Assembly (NCBI GenBank): GCA_964517355.1
Contig: CAZFCK010000230.1
Location: 1-7,425 of the forward strand
From: CAZFCK01 sp964517355
Lineage (GTDB): Bacteria; Desulfobacterota; Desulfovibrionia; Desulfovibrionales; Desulfovibrionaceae
Reading direction: 5' to 3'
Length of the DNA stretch: 7,425 nucleotides
The translations under genes were made by a program, and so were the position numbers. This document shows, in pieces, positions 5,892 to 7,425 of this stretch (position 1 is the stretch's first letter; every line of letters begins with the position of its first letter). The notes under the pieces are model-generated. The model saw only the letters and a program-made list of their open reading frames with translations. It made no database searches and had not been told where the DNA came from.

Positions 5892-7003
5892 ACGCTGTAC
5901 CACGCTATTTACGCGATATTGATGCGGTATTTGTGGAGCAGGGAATCATGGACGCGCCGGATTGCGCCACCATGGCCCGCCGGGTGCGCGAACGCCTGCC
6001 CCATGTGATCTGGCGCGAGCTACCGCAGGGCGTGCAGCCGGAACACCACGGTGCTGGGCATGCCTTATGGTTGAAACGATATTTGGGACAGTTTTTGCGT
6101 TTTTGCCCCGGGACCAGACATTACAGGTGTTGCGGCTACCGCATAGCGCATATCGGGGAAAATTGCCCCATTGGTTGCAGCTATTGTATTCTCCAGGCGT
6201 ATTTTCAGGACAGGGTGCTGAAGGTCTGGGCCAACATGGGGGGGCTGTTCCACGAGCTGGAAAAGGCACTGCTTTCGGACAAGCGCGGAAGGTTGCGGCT
6301 CGGCACGGGAGAATTCACCGATTCCCTTGTCCTGGAGCCGTTGACCGGATACAGCGCGGACTTGGTGGCCTTTTTGTCGCGGCATCCCAATGCGTGCCTT
6401 GAACTCAAAAGCAAAGTTGTGGATCTTTCCTGGATGCGTGCGGCATCGCGACCGGACAGGGTGCTGCCGGCCTGGTCTATGAACGCCCCCCGCATTGTGC
6501 GGGAGCAGGAAGGGCTGGCCGCGACACTTGAAGAGCGATTGCAGGCGGCGCGGTATTGCGCGGATCAAGGCTTTCGGGTGTGCCTGCATTTCGATCCCAT
6601 TATCCGCTACGCCGGCTGGGACGACAACGCGGACGGATATCCCGCCGCCGTGACCATGATCACGGAGTATCTGCGCCCCCATGAGGTTGCCTACATCAGC
6701 TTGGGGAGTTTCCGGTTCATGCCCCAGCTCAAGGCCGTGATGGAGCGCAATCACCCGGAAGCGACATTTGTTTATGAGGAATACGGCCCGGGATTGGACG
6801 GCAAGATGCGTTTGCTGCGCCCCTTGCGCGTACAGCAGTTCCGCACGATAGCGGATGGACTGATTCGCTCCGGATTTGGGGACGCACTGTATTTTTGCAT
6901 GGAATCGGATACGGTGTGGCAGGCTGTACTTGGACGCAGACCCAGGGATTTGGGGGGATTGGCGTCTTATCTCCTGCAAAGAGCCTTTGGCGATTCCGGG
7001 TAG
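5888..7003 (+). CDS. Spore photoproduct lyase-like radical SAM protein
   Basis: This 371-residue radical SAM enzyme belongs to the spore photoproduct lyase (SPL) superfamily. NCPIGCSYCILQAYF (92-106) contains the CxxxCxxC motif (C93, C97, C100) that binds the SAM-ligating [4Fe-4S] cluster. The barrel segments follow SPL order: LGTGEFTDSLVLEPLTG (138-154), LELKSKVVDL (171-180), WSMNAPRI (196-203), FRVCLHFDPIIRYAGW (229-244) and YISLGSFRF (269-277). SPL has a hydrogen-donating cysteine in its equivalent of GTGEFTDS; here the position is Glu142 or Phe143. Extra cysteines C73, C81 and C82 precede the cluster motif. The chosen GTG start gives a 4-base overlap with the ParB-like gene. Because the presumed host does not sporulate, repair of spore photoproduct is doubtful. 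A related reaction on DNA or another substrate is an inference. Family confidence is high, reaction confidence low. Confidence 0.88.
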   Translation: MNAVPRYLRDIDAVFVEQGIMDAPDCATMARRVRERLPHVIWRELPQGVQPEHHGAGHALWLKRYLGQFLRFCPGTRHYRCCGYRIAHIGENCPIGCSYCILQAYFQDRVLKVWANMGGLFHELEKALLSDKRGRLRLGTGEFTDSLVLEPLTGYSADLVAFLSRHPNACLELKSKVVDLSWMRAASRPDRVLPAWSMNAPRIVREQEGLAATLEERLQAARYCADQGFRVCLHFDPIIRYAGWDDNADGYPAAVTMITEYLRPHEVAYISLGSFRFMPQLKAVMERNHPEATFVYEEYGPGLDGKMRLLRPLRVQQFRTIADGLIRSGFGDALYFCMESDTVWQAVLGRRPRDLGGLASYLLQRAFGDSG

Positions 7004-7086
7004 ACATGCATAGTGCGTGTTGTTTATTTGTTGTCCGATTTTCGGGCTAGGGCATATTGACTTTGAAACAGGAACGCCTCCGACGG

Positions 7087-7116
7087 CTTAGGAACCTTTT
7101 GAAAAAGGTTCTTAAG
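7087..7116. repeat. 14-base-pair hairpin, possible end of the radical SAM transcript
   Basis: CTTAGGAACCTTTT (7087-7100) pairs with AAAAGGTTCTTAAG (7103-7116) along its whole length, with one G-U pair, leaving GA between the arms. In practice the loop would open to TGAA. It lies 84 bases after the radical SAM stop, so it could terminate or stabilise that mRNA, but no T-run follows it on either strand. The AACCTTTT/AAAAGGTT core is, as I recall, frequent between genes in Desulfovibrio-type genomes. Confidence 0.55.
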
Positions 7117-7219
7117 GAATCACTGATTAAAGACTTGTTAGGTTTTTCCGGGGGGAAACCTTTCTGGAGAAAGGTTCTCCCCCTCGCATATTCAGTGAAT
7201 TAATCAGCGTTTCCTTAAG
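7111..7219. repeat. Nested inverted-repeat element with 20-base outer arms
   Basis: The outer arms at 7111-7130 and 7200-7219 are complementary at 18 of 20 positions: CTTAAGGAA pairs with TTCCTTAAG, and CTGATTAA pairs with TTAATCAG. Between them lies a second strong hairpin. Its arms, 7150-7165 and 7168-7183, form a 16-position stem with one G-U pair and one A-C mismatch, built on GGGGG/CCCCC and AACCTTTCT/AGAAAGGTT. The inner core resembles that of the hairpin at 7087-7116. The 109-base unit has the shape of a small non-autonomous repeat element or a structured RNA. No target-site duplication is evident at its ends, and no coding potential is seen inside. Confidence 0.55.
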
Positions 7220-7301
7220 CATCCGCAGTGCGTTCCACTACCGCCTTACGGCCTTTTGCATTAGTTTAAAAACAAGAACAAAATTGTCGTTTTCCCGGCG
7301 T

Positions 7302-7343
7302 CCAGGGGCCTCCCCTGGTCGTCGTGCGGGCGCGAAAGCCCGC
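7302..7343. repeat. Two adjacent GC-rich hairpins
   Basis: CCAGGGG (7302-7308) pairs perfectly with CCCCTGG (7312-7318) around CCT. Next to it, GCGGGC (7326-7331) pairs with GCCCGC (7338-7343) around GCGAAA. Neither is followed by a T-run, so simple intrinsic termination is not supported. Confidence 0.45.
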
Positions 7344-7344
7344 G

Positions 7345-7367
7345 ACGTTAAGTAGTATTTTTAACGT
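7345..7367. repeat. Perfect 7-base inverted repeat with 9-base spacer
   Basis: ACGTTAA (7345-7351) and TTAACGT (7361-7367) are exact inverted copies separated by GTAGTATTT. The arms are centred 16 bases apart, about one and a half helical turns. It could be an operator-like site or a weak hairpin; no adjoining gene in the window would use it. Confidence 0.3.
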
Positions 7368-7373
7368 TAGGTT

Positions 7374-7413
7374 GCTCTAGAGCATCTCACGCTTGAAAAG
7401 CGCTAGATGCTCT
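7374..7413. repeat. Palindrome overlapping a long hairpin at the right edge
   Basis: AGAGCATCT (7379-7387) pairs with AGATGCTCT (7405-7413), and inside it CGCTT (7390-7394) pairs with AAGCG (7398-7402) around GAA. Together they form a 9+5 base-pair stem with a small CA/CT internal loop. The left arm overlaps the 10-base palindrome GCTCTAGAGC (7374-7383). The bases after it (TATGCATTT) are only mildly T-rich, so a terminator reading is possible but weak. The shape recalls REP-type elements. Confidence 0.45.
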
Positions 7414-7425
7414 TATGCATTTCCC

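Larger units (their letters stand above)
7004..7425. other. 422-base non-coding region rich in inverted repeats
   Basis: I see no credible reading frame with a ribosome binding site here, and no tRNA or CRISPR pattern. The first 80 bases after the radical SAM stop are T-rich and unstructured apart from a weak 4-base stem (CCGA 7035-7038 / TCGG 7042-7045). From 7087 on, inverted repeats cover much of the sequence and are listed separately. The region probably ends the ParB-like/radical SAM transcription unit and may also carry a repeat element or an untranslated RNA. Confidence 0.6.

Noticed and set aside
6065..6979. 304-codon open frame antisense to the radical SAM gene
   Set aside because: The opposite frame is a complete, motif-bearing enzyme; the antisense product has no recognisable domain and is a GC-codon-bias shadow.
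5831..7003. Longer radical SAM form starting at the GTG at 5831 (390 residues)
   Set aside because: The extra 19 residues are a Gly/Arg-rich shadow of the upstream gene, no ribosome binding site precedes 5831, and the GTG at 5888 has a good site and a 4-base overlap.
7057..7062. TTGACT as a -35 element of a plus-strand promoter
   Set aside because: No TATAAT-like hexamer occurs 15 to 19 bases downstream and no gene follows within the window.
7087..7116. Hairpin as a canonical intrinsic terminator for the radical SAM gene
   Set aside because: The stem is strong but the following bases (GAATCACTG) contain no T-run, so it is reported only as a repeat with possible 3' end function.
7302..7413. 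CRISPR array
   Set aside because: The repeats here are inverted and differ from each other; there are no direct repeats with regular spacers.

Overview
The window looks like chromosomal DNA from a moderately GC-rich member of the Desulfovibrionaceae (Desulfovibrio-like sulfate reducers). That assignment rests on the style of the proteins (RNase J beside PlsC, an EF-G paralogue with a divergent G domain, a spore-photoproduct-lyase-like radical SAM protein in a lineage not known to sporulate). It also rests on intergenic hairpins built on AACCTTTT/AAAAGGTT, which I recall from such genomes. It is an inference; no rRNA or other marker gene is present to settle it.

Layout. Positions 51-2425 hold a two-gene minus-strand operon, plsC (membrane acyltransferase) then rnj (ribonuclease J), whose reading frames overlap by 4 bases (ATGA). 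A plausible sigma70-type promoter lies at 2488-2515. Positions 2643-4703 hold a minus-strand EF-G-like translational GTPase with its own Rho-independent terminator at 2571-2607. Positions 4704-4895 are a divergent intergenic region with a strong -35 match for the GTPase and a weaker candidate promoter the other way. Positions 4896-7003 hold a plus-strand two-gene operon: a ParB-like protein and a radical SAM protein of the spore photoproduct lyase (SPL) superfamily. These two overlap by 4 bases (GTGA), so they are probably translationally coupled. Positions 7004-7425 carry no convincing gene but are packed with inverted repeats, including a nested structure with 20-base outer arms and a separate cluster of GC-rich hairpins at the right edge.

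How the genes work together. plsC/rnj are housekeeping genes: phosphatidic acid synthesis and mRNA decay/processing. The EF-G-like protein has all five EF-G domains but has lost the GTPase-activating histidine of switch II, so it is probably a paralogue with a changed role rather than the main translocase. The most interesting unit is the ParB-like/SPL-like pair. One partner has a degenerate ParB box with a KorB/ParB-like helical middle. The other has an intact radical SAM cluster motif but no cysteine where SPL keeps its hydrogen-donating cysteine. Together they suggest an uncharacterised DNA- or nucleotide-directed radical SAM system.
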